Source: Muribaculaceae bacterium
GTDB taxonomy: Bacteria; Bacteroidota; Bacteroidia; Bacteroidales; Muribaculaceae
DNA: 64,000 bases
Assembly: GCA_022510405.1 (NCBI GenBank)
Contig: JAFLTP010000002.1
Coordinates: 1 to 64,000 of the forward strand
Direction of reading: 5' to 3'
This document shows positions 17,273 through 25,349 of this stretch, one piece after another (the stretch's first letter is position 1; each line of letters starts with the position of its first letter). A program made the translations under genes and the position numbers. The notes under the pieces were generated by a model. The model ran no database searches, was not told the DNA's origin, and worked only from the letters and a program-made list of their open reading frames with translations.

Positions 17273-17347
17273 TGGTAGCCCATAGCAGAGTCGAACTGCT
17301 CTTTAGAGAATGAAAATCTCTCGTCCTAACCGATAGACGAATGGGCC
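17273..17347 (-). tRNA. tRNA-Glu (anticodon TTC), upstream of rpsT
   Basis: Same cloverleaf body as the copy at 16840-16914, anticodon TTC, encoded CCA. It differs in the acceptor stem: GGCCCAT / ATGGGCT against GGTCCAT / ATGGACT in the other copy. The third base pair changed on both sides, a compensatory change that keeps the stem paired. Confidence 0.95.
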
Positions 17348-17366
17348 ATCGCTGTTAATCGCGGTG

Positions 17367-17398
17367 CAAAGGTAAAACCTTTTTGTCATTTTTCCAAA
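17367..17398 (-). promoter_or_regulatory. Promoter of tRNA-Glu/rpsT/tRNA-Glu transcript
   Basis: On the minus strand: TTTG (17398-17395), a 20-base spacer, then TACCTTTG (17374-17367), a full match to the Bacteroidetes promoter. The predicted start near 17360 precedes the first tRNA by about 13 bases. Confidence 0.75.
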
Positions 17399-17479
17399 TT
17401 TCATCACTAAAAAACGCTTATTGTGTTTGATTAAAACCAAAAATAACCTAATTTACTATGCATCAAAAAATCTTTTCAC

Positions 17480-17487
17480 TAAATTTG
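17480..17487 (+). promoter_or_regulatory. -7 box (TAAATTTG) of pta-ackA
   Basis: Exact TAnnTTTG match 103 bases before the pta ATG, leaving a leader of roughly 95 bases. No TTTG at the right distance for -33. Confidence 0.5.
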
Positions 17488-17589
17488 CAAATAACGTTTC
17501 CACTTATCACGCAGCTGGCATAGTTACTAAAGCTACAATGGCTAACATAGCTACTGAACACTAATTATCTTTAACAACAAATATATACC

Positions 17590-18603
17590 ATGACACTTTT
17601 CGAACGTCTAACTAAAAAAGCTCAAGAACATCCCCAGCGTCTTGTGCTCCCGGAATCAACCGAACCTCGTACACTCATGGCAGCCGAACAAATTATCGAA
17701 AAGAAAGCTGCTAATGTTATTTTCGTTGGTAAAAAAGAGGAAATTCTTAAGGAAGCCGCAAATTTAGGCTTGTCACGTATCGGCGAAGCAGAATTCATTG
17801 ATTGCGACGATCCTAAAAGCACTGACAAATATGCGGAACTTTTCTATGAACTCCGCAAATCAAAGGGTGTGACTCTTCAGGATGCCAAATACACTGTTAA
17901 AAATCCTCTTTATCTGGGTTGCCTTCTCATCAAAAACGGCGATGCCGACGCAATGGTGGCAGGAGCATTGAGTCCCACTTCCAGTGTGTTGAGAGCTGCT
18001 TTCCAGGTTCTCAAAACCAAACCCGGCATTTCTGTGGTGAGCGGTGCATTCATCATGTTGCTTCCGGAAAATGTAAACTTCGGTGAGAACCATATGCTTG
18101 TGTTTGCCGACTGTGCCGTAATTCCCGACCCGTCTGCTGAAGAATTGGCTCAAATCGCTATTGCGACTGCTAAAACCACCAAGGATATTGCAGGACTCGA
18201 CCCCGTTGTGGCTATGTTAAGCTTCTCCACAAAGGGCAGCGCAAGCCATCCGAAAGTTGACAAAGTGAAAGAGGCATTGGAAATCGCTCATAAACTTGAT
18301 CCAAGCCTGAAACTCGATGGTGAACTACAGAGCGATGCAGCTATAGTTCCTTCAGTTGGTAAACTTAAAGCTCCCGACAGTGAGGTTGCCGGAAAAGCTA
18401 ACACGCTTATATTCCCGTCGCTCGAAACAGGAAACATCGCTTACAAGCTTGTGCAACGTCTTGCAGGTGCCGGTGCCGTAGGACCGATCCTCCAAGGACT
18501 CGCTGCTCCTGTTAATGATCTTTCTCGCGGTGCAACAGTTGAAGATATCGTAAACACTATAATTGTGACCTGCAACCAGGCCATCGGCGATAAGGGTCTT
18601 TGA
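17590..18603 (+). CDS. pta: Phosphate acetyltransferase
   Basis: 337 residues, the short form consisting only of the PTA_PTB catalytic domain. It interconverts acetyl-CoA plus phosphate with acetyl phosphate plus CoA. Typical segments: LVLPESTEPRTLMAAEQI at the start, DADAMVAGALSPTSSVLRAAFQV in the middle, and the C-terminal NTLIFPSLETGNIAYKLVQRL and LQGLAAPVNDLSRGAT motifs of the active-site cleft. With ackA 71 bases downstream it forms the acetate branch that yields ATP in fermentation. Confidence 0.97.
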   Translation: MTLFERLTKKAQEHPQRLVLPESTEPRTLMAAEQIIEKKAANVIFVGKKEEILKEAANLGLSRIGEAEFIDCDDPKSTDKYAELFYELRKSKGVTLQDAKYTVKNPLYLGCLLIKNGDADAMVAGALSPTSSVLRAAFQVLKTKPGISVVSGAFIMLLPENVNFGENHMLVFADCAVIPDPSAEELAQIAIATAKTTKDIAGLDPVVAMLSFSTKGSASHPKVDKVKEALEIAHKLDPSLKLDGELQSDAAIVPSVGKLKAPDSEVAGKANTLIFPSLETGNIAYKLVQRLAGAGAVGPILQGLAAPVNDLSRGATVEDIVNTIIVTCNQAIGDKGL

Positions 18604-18608
18604 TTGTT

Positions 18609-18673
18609 TCGGGTTTAGAGTTTAGAGATACTTCAAACTCAAAACTTACAACTTAAAACTTAAAACTCACAAC
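18609..18673 (+). repeat. Heptamer repeat spacer between pta and ackA
   Basis: The spacer is nearly all built of seven-base units of the type AAAACTT / ACAACTT / AAAACTC, running right up to the ackA ATG. It occupies the place of the ribosome-binding region. Confidence 0.6.
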
Positions 18674-18674
18674 T

Positions 18675-19874
18675 ATGAAGATATTGGTTTTGAACTGCGG
18701 TAGCAGCAGTGTGAAATATAAACTTATCGATTCCGACACCAAGAAAGTTCTGGCGGAAGGTGGAGTGGAAAAGATCGGTCTTCCCGATTCTTTCTTGAAA
18801 TTCAAAAAACCTGACGGCGAGAAGGAAACCATCTATGTTCCGATGCCGACAGCCAAAGAGGCTGTGAAAAATATCCTTGACCTGCTCACAGATCCTAAGA
18901 ATGGAGTGGTCAAGAATCTTGATGAAATTGAAGCTGTGGGTCACCGCGTGGTTCACGGTATGGAAGACTTCAGCGAATCCGTACTCATCACTCCTGATGT
19001 TATCAAGAAAGTGAAGGAAGCCTACAGTGTCGCTCCTCTTCACAATCCGGCAAATGTCACCGGCATCGAAGCTGTGGAATCCCTGATTCCGAATGTACCT
19101 CAGGTGGCTGTGTTCGACACCGCTTTCCATCAGACTATGCCGGCTAAGGCTTATATGTATGCCTTGCCATATGAACTTTATGAAAAATATGGTGTACGTC
19201 GTTACGGTTTCCACGGAACAAGCCATCGTTATGTTTCTAAACGTGCCTGTGAATTCTTAGGACTTCCATATGAAAAACAAAGAATCATTACATGTCATAT
19301 CGGCAACGGTGGCAGCATAACAGCCATCCGTGATGGCGTGAGTGTCGACACTTCCATGGGCCTCACTCCCACTGAAGGCCTTATGATGGGAACTCGTTCC
19401 GGTGATGTCGATCCGGGTGCATTGATCTACATCATGGAACGCGAGAACCTTGACGCTGCCGGTCTAAGCAAGTTGGTAAACAAGCAGAGCGGTGTGCTTG
19501 GTGTTTCCGGTAAATCAAGTGACATGCGTGATGTTGAGGCAGCTATTCTCAGTGGTGACGATAAAGCTAAACTTGCTCTTGAAATGTATGAATACCGTAT
19601 CATCAAATACATCGGTGCATACGTTGCTGTGCTTGGTGGTGTGGATGTTATCGTATTTACTGGTGGCGTAGGAGAAAATCAGATCAGTACACGCGAGGCT
19701 ATCTGCAAGCAATTCGCATATCTTGGCGTGACATTCGATGCAGAAGCAAACAAGACAAGAGGCAAGGAAATCGAAATCTCCGGTAAAGATTCAAAGGTTC
19801 ATGTTGTCGTTATCCCAACCGACGAAGAACTCATGATAGCACAAGACACAGCCAAGATCGTTTCCAAAAAATAA
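18675..19874 (+). CDS. ackA: Acetate kinase
   Basis: 399 residues, the usual length. It converts acetyl phosphate and ADP to acetate and ATP. The ASKHA fold motifs are clear: N-terminal VLNCGSSSVKYKL, AVGHRVVHG, FDTAFHQTMP, YGFHGTSHRYVS, CHIGNGGSI and the C-terminal VFTGGVGENQ. It works with Pta in mixed-acid fermentation. It is probably co-transcribed with pta and followed by a bidirectional hairpin. Confidence 0.98.
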   Translation: MKILVLNCGSSSVKYKLIDSDTKKVLAEGGVEKIGLPDSFLKFKKPDGEKETIYVPMPTAKEAVKNILDLLTDPKNGVVKNLDEIEAVGHRVVHGMEDFSESVLITPDVIKKVKEAYSVAPLHNPANVTGIEAVESLIPNVPQVAVFDTAFHQTMPAKAYMYALPYELYEKYGVRRYGFHGTSHRYVSKRACEFLGLPYEKQRIITCHIGNGGSITAIRDGVSVDTSMGLTPTEGLMMGTRSGDVDPGALIYIMERENLDAAGLSKLVNKQSGVLGVSGKSSDMRDVEAAILSGDDKAKLALEMYEYRIIKYIGAYVAVLGGVDVIVFTGGVGENQISTREAICKQFAYLGVTFDAEANKTRGKEIEISGKDSKVHVVVIPTDEELMIAQDTAKIVSKK

Positions 19875-19913
19875 TCTATCTTACCTTAAGATGAGGACAC
19901 ATTAAAAATGAAG

Positions 19914-19960
19914 TGAACCCTAAAAGTTAGACCAAAAAACTTTTAGGGTTTACTTTTTAT
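19914..19960. terminator. Hairpin between convergent ackA and LPP20-like gene
   Basis: AACCCTAAAAGTT and AACTTTTAGGGTT form a stem of about 12 pairs, followed by TTTACTTTTTATT, so it can end ackA and also the convergent operon on the minus strand. The left part (GTGAACCCTAAAAGTTAGAC) also resembles ends of some IS3-family elements, but no transposase is nearby. Confidence 0.75.
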
Positions 19961-19978
19961 TATTACAAGAACATTGGA

Positions 19979-21796
19979 TCACATAAAATCTTCCGGTCCG
20001 TATACACCAAAATCAGGATCCTTTTCCGGCTGCCATGTCCTAACTTTTATTATTGGATTGGCCGGGTCATTGATGTCGACCATCAAAAACAAATATCCTT
20101 TATCTCCATAATTTGAAGAATAGTATTCTTGAGAAATCTGGATGGCATAAACTTCTCCTCCCTTCCCGAGTTTCCGAACTTCATTATCCGCAAAACGAAG
20201 ATTGATATATTCTTTACCTTCAAAACTTCTTTTAAGAGCCTTCAAATATGAATCCTTTGTGTGGCGATTGTATTTAATGATATCCCCTCCAAATTGGATT
20301 CCATTTATTTCCCCATTCAAAGGCTGATTTTGTCTATACACTACTGCTCCGGTTATTATCACGGCATTATCGTCAAAAATAGTTTCTATATAATCCAACC
20401 GTTTTAAAGCATAGGCAGTTTGATAATTTTCTAAGAAATTCATGATCGCAAATCTTGCCTTTTCATCCCAAAATCCTTTCCCAAGAATATCATCTTCAGC
20501 TGTTTTCCCTAAACCGAAGGAAAGATTGTCAATCAATCCTTCTTTATTAAATGTAAAGACAATATCTTCAACAAAAGACTTCCTCATTCCGCTTGCAAAA
20601 GAAAACGACAGCTGAAGACCTCGGGCATAAACAGTCCCATTATCTTCGTAAAATTTCACATCCGGAGTTCCCACCACTTTTGCTTTCCCATATTTAAGTA
20701 ACCTTTCATAGATGTCATAACCATAAGGAGTGAAATAAGATTTTACATTATCATAGTTTTTTTCTACAATACTTTTTATAATTTTATCAATTACATCCTT
20801 GGTTTCTGAAGAAGCTTGAAACTCTTTAGGTTTACTTATTTTTTCTTGAGAAAGTTTAGAAAAAGAGTTTGAATTTTTTGAATGTGAGTTCATCCGGATA
20901 TCATCATTCTTTTTGAATGATTGATAAGCATTTCTCATTGGAATTGTTTTGATAGACTCCAAGACTGCTTCAACATCTTTATCTATATGTGCCTCCCCTT
21001 TATATTCATATTCATATTTCAACTGATAATTCTCATTTTGATTGCCTGATGCCATCTCTACTATTCCGACACCATCTTTTGCACTGTAGATATTTCCCCA
21101 ATCACTTCCATCGAAATATGTATAATCAATGGAATTTACCGGCAAACCTTTATAAGTAATAAATATTTCGATATCATCACCATTCTTTTTAACATATGAA
21201 CTATCCAGATTGGAAAAAATCTCATTCATCTGTCTTGGTATCCATGTCATAAGCACCACTTCATCTCCTTCTTCTGTTTGAAAAGTCATCCCGTCGGGAT
21301 ATTGGAGAGATTGAAGTAAAGAAAGAGCCCAGTAATAATCCTTTAATGCTACATCAATTTTACCCGCCCTTTCAGCATTAACAGCCGACTGGACATAATC
21401 CTTAATTTTAAGTTTTCGGAGTTCAAACAGTTTATTTATTTCACTTCTTTTAATCCATCTGCCCACATGGGCCTCAGGTTCATTTTCCAATATAACCTTT
21501 TCGGTGTTGTTAAGGGTTGCCTGTGAATAAGTTTTCACTATTGAACCGAAATTTGTTGTAGCATCAATATTTCCGTTTATGTTTCTTTCATTCTCGGTTA
21601 TTGTGGTTGTCCCCTCCACATTAACTGTGATTTTGCTGATAAGGTCATTTAAAGCCTGTTTATCCGCTTCAGCAACAGTCACACCCCAACCTTCCCCATA
21701 TAGATACTGGGGACTGTTAACCACCTGTTCCCAAGTTTGAGAATAGGAAGGAATAATTAATAATAAAAATAAAAAAGTTAAAAATATATTTCTCAT
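19979..21796 (-). CDS. Secreted LPP20-like protein, last gene of PEGA-BACON-FGE operon
   Basis: 605 residues with a signal peptide (MRNIFLTFLFLLLIIPSYS), no lipobox. The segment after it (about 30-110) has the LPP20-like pattern: a W-x-x-V...YLYGEGWGVTVAEADKQALNDLISKITV start, in which modified residues and alternating strands/helices match the small OM-protein family seen in H. pylori LPP20 and many Bacteroidetes. The helical stretch AGKIDVALKDYYWALSLLQSLQ looks TPR-like. Two later segments (about 325-430 and 440-560) resemble NTF2-like stress domains repeated in tandem. Predicted periplasmic. It starts 12 bases after the FGE-like gene. The exact function is unknown. Confidence 0.7.
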   Translation of the reverse strand: MRNIFLTFLFLLLIIPSYSQTWEQVVNSPQYLYGEGWGVTVAEADKQALNDLISKITVNVEGTTTITENERNINGNIDATTNFGSIVKTYSQATLNNTEKVILENEPEAHVGRWIKRSEINKLFELRKLKIKDYVQSAVNAERAGKIDVALKDYYWALSLLQSLQYPDGMTFQTEEGDEVVLMTWIPRQMNEIFSNLDSSYVKKNGDDIEIFITYKGLPVNSIDYTYFDGSDWGNIYSAKDGVGIVEMASGNQNENYQLKYEYEYKGEAHIDKDVEAVLESIKTIPMRNAYQSFKKNDDIRMNSHSKNSNSFSKLSQEKISKPKEFQASSETKDVIDKIIKSIVEKNYDNVKSYFTPYGYDIYERLLKYGKAKVVGTPDVKFYEDNGTVYARGLQLSFSFASGMRKSFVEDIVFTFNKEGLIDNLSFGLGKTAEDDILGKGFWDEKARFAIMNFLENYQTAYALKRLDYIETIFDDNAVIITGAVVYRQNQPLNGEINGIQFGGDIIKYNRHTKDSYLKALKRSFEGKEYINLRFADNEVRKLGKGGEVYAIQISQEYYSSNYGDKGYLFLMVDINDPANPIIKVRTWQPEKDPDFGVYGPEDFM

Positions 21797-21808
21797 TTAA
21801 TAATTCAC

Positions 21809-23113
21809 TCAGTTGTTGGAAATGGCAAGCCGTAGACCATTTGGGGATGAATAAACATATGAAGAAGCAGTACATTCTGATGCGGATGAATTGTAATATC
21901 CTCCATAATAAGAATAATTTTGTACCGCTTCCCATATATTCCCACTCATGTCATAAAAACCAAGTTCATTGGGAAGTAATTGTTTAACCGGATGTTTCTG
22001 TCCATCAGAATTTCCATTAAACCAAGCAACATCATAAATATTATTACTACCGGAATAAGTAAATCCTTGGGATTTATTGCCTCCCTTAAATGCAAACTGC
22101 CATTCTTTGAGCGTGGGAACCCTAAAATTTAATCTATAGTTTTTATATAATGTCGTGCAAAATGAATTCCAATCAGTACTACTAAGACCGGATTTTGGCA
22201 ACAAGCTTGATTCTCCTTGTTGCGTCACGGCATAGTATAATTCTTCTGTTGTTTCTGTTTCTGCCAACAAGAAATTTCCTTCTTCATATTCTACCGGTAT
22301 CATCACTAAGTCAACACCATTTATGTTGAAAACTGCATGATTTCTCCAACCACTATGGGAAGAAACCGTAGGAAGATCTACATATCCGCTTTCGCCTGCC
22401 TTATATATGGTGTTACTAAATTGCTTGGTGAATGCTGCATCTGAATAGATAACGTTTACTCTGGGTTCTTCCGAATCAGTAAACATACCGTAAATATAAT
22501 CCGTATATGTACCCTCAACTTGCATAGATAACATATCTGATGTTAACGTATAATTCCCGTTGGATGTATCAAATGCCGTGTAGCAGGATATTCCATATAG
22601 ATTCAACTTCTTGTTGTTTTCACCCTGAAATCTTATTCTTCCTGTTTTAGGAGAAAGTGTTGCTGACACGGTTAAATCCCCTCCGTCATATATATAATCA
22701 GCTTCAGAATCTTCATAAATACATGATGCGGAATTCAAAACTATAACTGAACCCATTTCTGAACCGGGATTGTCGACATACACTGCTAAACATTTTGTAG
22801 TGGCACCTGTCACTAAACTGCCAAAATAGGTGAGTTGCCAAGATCCGTTATTATACACCGCATCCCCATATGTGGTGCCATTTGATGTATCAAATATAAG
22901 ATACACCGTGTCTCCATTTTTCCATTCTTCCGCAGAACGTGTTTCCGGTTCATCAGAAAAATTGGACTTAGTAATTTCCATCGTCAACCTACAAGTCTTA
23001 GGTTCCGGCTGCAATGCATCGTCCGGATCATTTAGTATATCCGACTCCGAACTACAGCCCAATAAAATGAAAGTCAATAATGCAACTAAATTGATGTTTA
23101 TTATTTTATGCAT
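21809..23113 (-). CDS. Lipoprotein with fimbrillin-like N-terminus and truncated FGE-sulfatase (SUMF1) domain
   Basis: 434 residues. Lipobox LLGC near residue 19. The N-terminal half (about 40-250) is beta-rich and resembles fimbrillin-type domains of Bacteroidales (TRSAEEWKNGDTVYLIF). The C-terminal 170 residues match the formylglycine-generating-enzyme fold: FNINGVDLVMIPV, RVPTLKEWQFAFKGG, YDVAWFNGN, HPVKQLLPNELGFYDMSGNIWE, ending LRLAISNN. The two catalytic cysteines of true FGE are not seen, so it is more likely a binding or structural member (as in many Bacteroidetes surface proteins) than a sulfatase activator. Operon partner of the BACON and LPP20-like genes. Confidence 0.75.
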   Translation of the reverse strand: MHKIININLVALLTFILLGCSSESDILNDPDDALQPEPKTCRLTMEITKSNFSDEPETRSAEEWKNGDTVYLIFDTSNGTTYGDAVYNNGSWQLTYFGSLVTGATTKCLAVYVDNPGSEMGSVIVLNSASCIYEDSEADYIYDGGDLTVSATLSPKTGRIRFQGENNKKLNLYGISCYTAFDTSNGNYTLTSDMLSMQVEGTYTDYIYGMFTDSEEPRVNVIYSDAAFTKQFSNTIYKAGESGYVDLPTVSSHSGWRNHAVFNINGVDLVMIPVEYEEGNFLLAETETTEELYYAVTQQGESSLLPKSGLSSTDWNSFCTTLYKNYRLNFRVPTLKEWQFAFKGGNKSQGFTYSGSNNIYDVAWFNGNSDGQKHPVKQLLPNELGFYDMSGNIWEAVQNYSYYGGYYNSSASECTASSYVYSSPNGLRLAISNN

Positions 23114-23134
23114 GGTTCAAAAATATTTTAATAT

Positions 23135-25336
23135 TTATTTATTTGTCCAATTTTGTTCAGAGGAATAATCAACTACATTTAGATTGAGGGAACCTTCCGA
23201 TTTGGTAGTCCAATTTTCTTCATTCCCGAATCCTTCAATAGATATGTTTAATGAATTATGTGAATCATTATTCCAATTTTTATCTGTTGTGTAACCAATT
23301 ATTTTAATCGATAAATCTCCATTTTTAACATCATTCCAATTTTGGTCGCCAGGATAACCTTCAATTATAAAAGACCCTCCATATCCTACTTGAGTCACAG
23401 GAATTGAAATGGAATAAGATCCCTCTGATAATCCTTGCAAGGTCACAACCACACTTCCTTCACGAGAATCTGAAGATTCGTTTTCTTCAGCTATAACTAA
23501 GAAACTATTATTTTCATTTTCTTTCAAAGAAATCCACGGAGTTTCCGTTGATAAGGAATAATTTCCATCAGTTTCAACATAAACCGGAGTCGATTCTCCA
23601 CCTTTTGAAAAGAAAGAGATACGTGTTGTGGAAACTCTAAGATACATTCCGGCTTGATGCACATTTATCTTTAATCCTTGTGAAAATTTAGGTGTAAAGA
23701 TTATCACTGCCTCACGAGATTTTAAGGATGGATTTGGTGCAACCACTATATTGATTGTATCTTCTCCTTCACCTGAATATTTAGAAAGGCTCAACCATGA
23801 GGAAACTCCTTGTCCTTCTATTGTGGCTGACCATTGCTGATTAGTTCCTAAATCCAGGCTATGGCTCCCCCCTTTTGAGTCAAATGTGAAAGAATCACCG
23901 GCAATTTCAAAATATTTTGATTGTTGTGAAACTATAACTTTAATTTCTTTCTCTCCGAAATAATATGTGATTTCTCCTGTACGGTCTTGTTCAGTTGGAT
24001 TCTCTTCAACTGACACTGTGACTGCGGTATCTCCCTTTCCTGATTGCGGACTAACGGATATCCAGTCTTGACTAACATTAGAAGTCCATTCTCCATCAGC
24101 CGTAATTTCCAATGTCTGCGTTCCTCCTTTATCGCTAAATTCCAAGACAGAGGAACCCGGAGTCAGGGTTTGTCCTGATTGCATCACACTTGTTATATAT
24201 GAAATATCTAAACCCGGAGATGTCCAGACTATTTCCCCATTGCGTGAATTTACTAAAGGATTTTCTTCAACTGCAATTGTAACCTGTGTATTTCCTGTCC
24301 CTGACGCTGGGTTAACGGTAATCCATTCCGGTTTTGATTTTAGTTCCCAGGATATGTTGCTTTTTATTGTAATGGTTTCAGAAGATGCTCGAGATGAAAA
24401 AGAAAGCACAGAATCGGTTTCAAGATATAAACCTTTTTGAATAATTTTTATTTGAAGTCGACTTTCATTGCCGGTCAGAATTGTGACATAACCTATACGT
24501 TCATTAACTGATCCATTTTGTGAAACTTCTATATTAACTTGTAATTCTCCCGCACCACCCTCTGATGGATCGACCTGAATCCAACTGTCTGAAACAATCG
24601 CCTCCCATTTGCTTTCCGACACAATTGAAATGGAATATCTTGAAGCAGTATTTTCGAAATCAAGGGATAGATCTGATACTGTGATTTCTGACGGGAATTG
24701 GGTCAAGTGTATATTAGCATAAGTTTTGTTTTCATAACTTAGATACACAATTGCATTCCTGTAAGAAGAGGATGGATTTTCTTCAACCGATATTGACAAT
24801 GAATTGCCGTTTTCTCCCTTTTGTAAAGTTACCCAATTCTGATTTGTAGAAGCCTCCCATTCACAATTTGATTTTACTACAATAATTTGCGTTTCATAAC
24901 TTCCACTGAATTCCAAGCTTGTTTCTTCAAGATTCACATATGGAGTGTTTCCTTGTTGAGAGACATAAACACTTTGTTCATAATTCCAATCTTCAGCATT
25001 CGATCTTAAATAAAAATATGTTGATCTTGGTTCCGATGTATCGTTTTCACTGATTTCCAAAGTTCCATTCTCCGAAGAGTCCCCCGATGTGGGATCAATG
25101 GTTACCCAAGAAGGATAATTTTCGAATTTCCAAGAACTTGAAAGTGTTTCCACATAAAAATCTTCAGTGGCTGAATTTCCGTTATAGACACTGAAAGAAT
25201 TAGGAATTATTGATAAATATCTTGGTGTTAAAGATGGGTATCTTCCTTCCTCTAACGACTGCACATCTTTACATCCCGTTAAATATATCAATAGGATAAT
25301 GAGTATAGACAATGGATTTTTTAACAACTTCTCCAT
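23135..25336 (-). CDS. BACON-repeat lipoprotein with C-terminal NW repeats
   Basis: 733 residues; lipobox LTGC (Cys about 22). Seven BACON-like immunoglobulin-fold repeats of about 85-90 residues, each with a conserved W-x-x-(W)-(I/L)-x-(V/L) core and a closing V-x-V-x-x-(N)P-x-x-x-x-R-x-G segment. BACON domains are Bacteroidetes modules thought to bind glycans, mucin or act as spacers. The last 80 residues hold four short repeats of about 21 residues with the core GY-x-x-DxNWN (GYPGDQNWN, GYTTDKNWN, GFGNEENWT, DYSSEQNWT), which I do not recognise. Expected on the outer membrane, exposed or periplasmic. It begins 13 bases after the PEGA gene. Confidence 0.85.
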   Translation of the reverse strand: MEKLLKNPLSILIILLIYLTGCKDVQSLEEGRYPSLTPRYLSIIPNSFSVYNGNSATEDFYVETLSSSWKFENYPSWVTIDPTSGDSSENGTLEISENDTSEPRSTYFYLRSNAEDWNYEQSVYVSQQGNTPYVNLEETSLEFSGSYETQIIVVKSNCEWEASTNQNWVTLQKGENGNSLSISVEENPSSSYRNAIVYLSYENKTYANIHLTQFPSEITVSDLSLDFENTASRYSISIVSESKWEAIVSDSWIQVDPSEGGAGELQVNIEVSQNGSVNERIGYVTILTGNESRLQIKIIQKGLYLETDSVLSFSSRASSETITIKSNISWELKSKPEWITVNPASGTGNTQVTIAVEENPLVNSRNGEIVWTSPGLDISYITSVMQSGQTLTPGSSVLEFSDKGGTQTLEITADGEWTSNVSQDWISVSPQSGKGDTAVTVSVEENPTEQDRTGEITYYFGEKEIKVIVSQQSKYFEIAGDSFTFDSKGGSHSLDLGTNQQWSATIEGQGVSSWLSLSKYSGEGEDTINIVVAPNPSLKSREAVIIFTPKFSQGLKINVHQAGMYLRVSTTRISFFSKGGESTPVYVETDGNYSLSTETPWISLKENENNSFLVIAEENESSDSREGSVVVTLQGLSEGSYSISIPVTQVGYGGSFIIEGYPGDQNWNDVKNGDLSIKIIGYTTDKNWNNDSHNSLNISIEGFGNEENWTTKSEGSLNLNVVDYSSEQNWTNK

Positions 25337-25349
25337 AGGGGAACCTTAA

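Noticed and set aside
21809-23113. True formylglycine-generating enzyme / sulfatase activator
   Set aside because: No catalytic cysteines seen and no sulfatase gene in the window.
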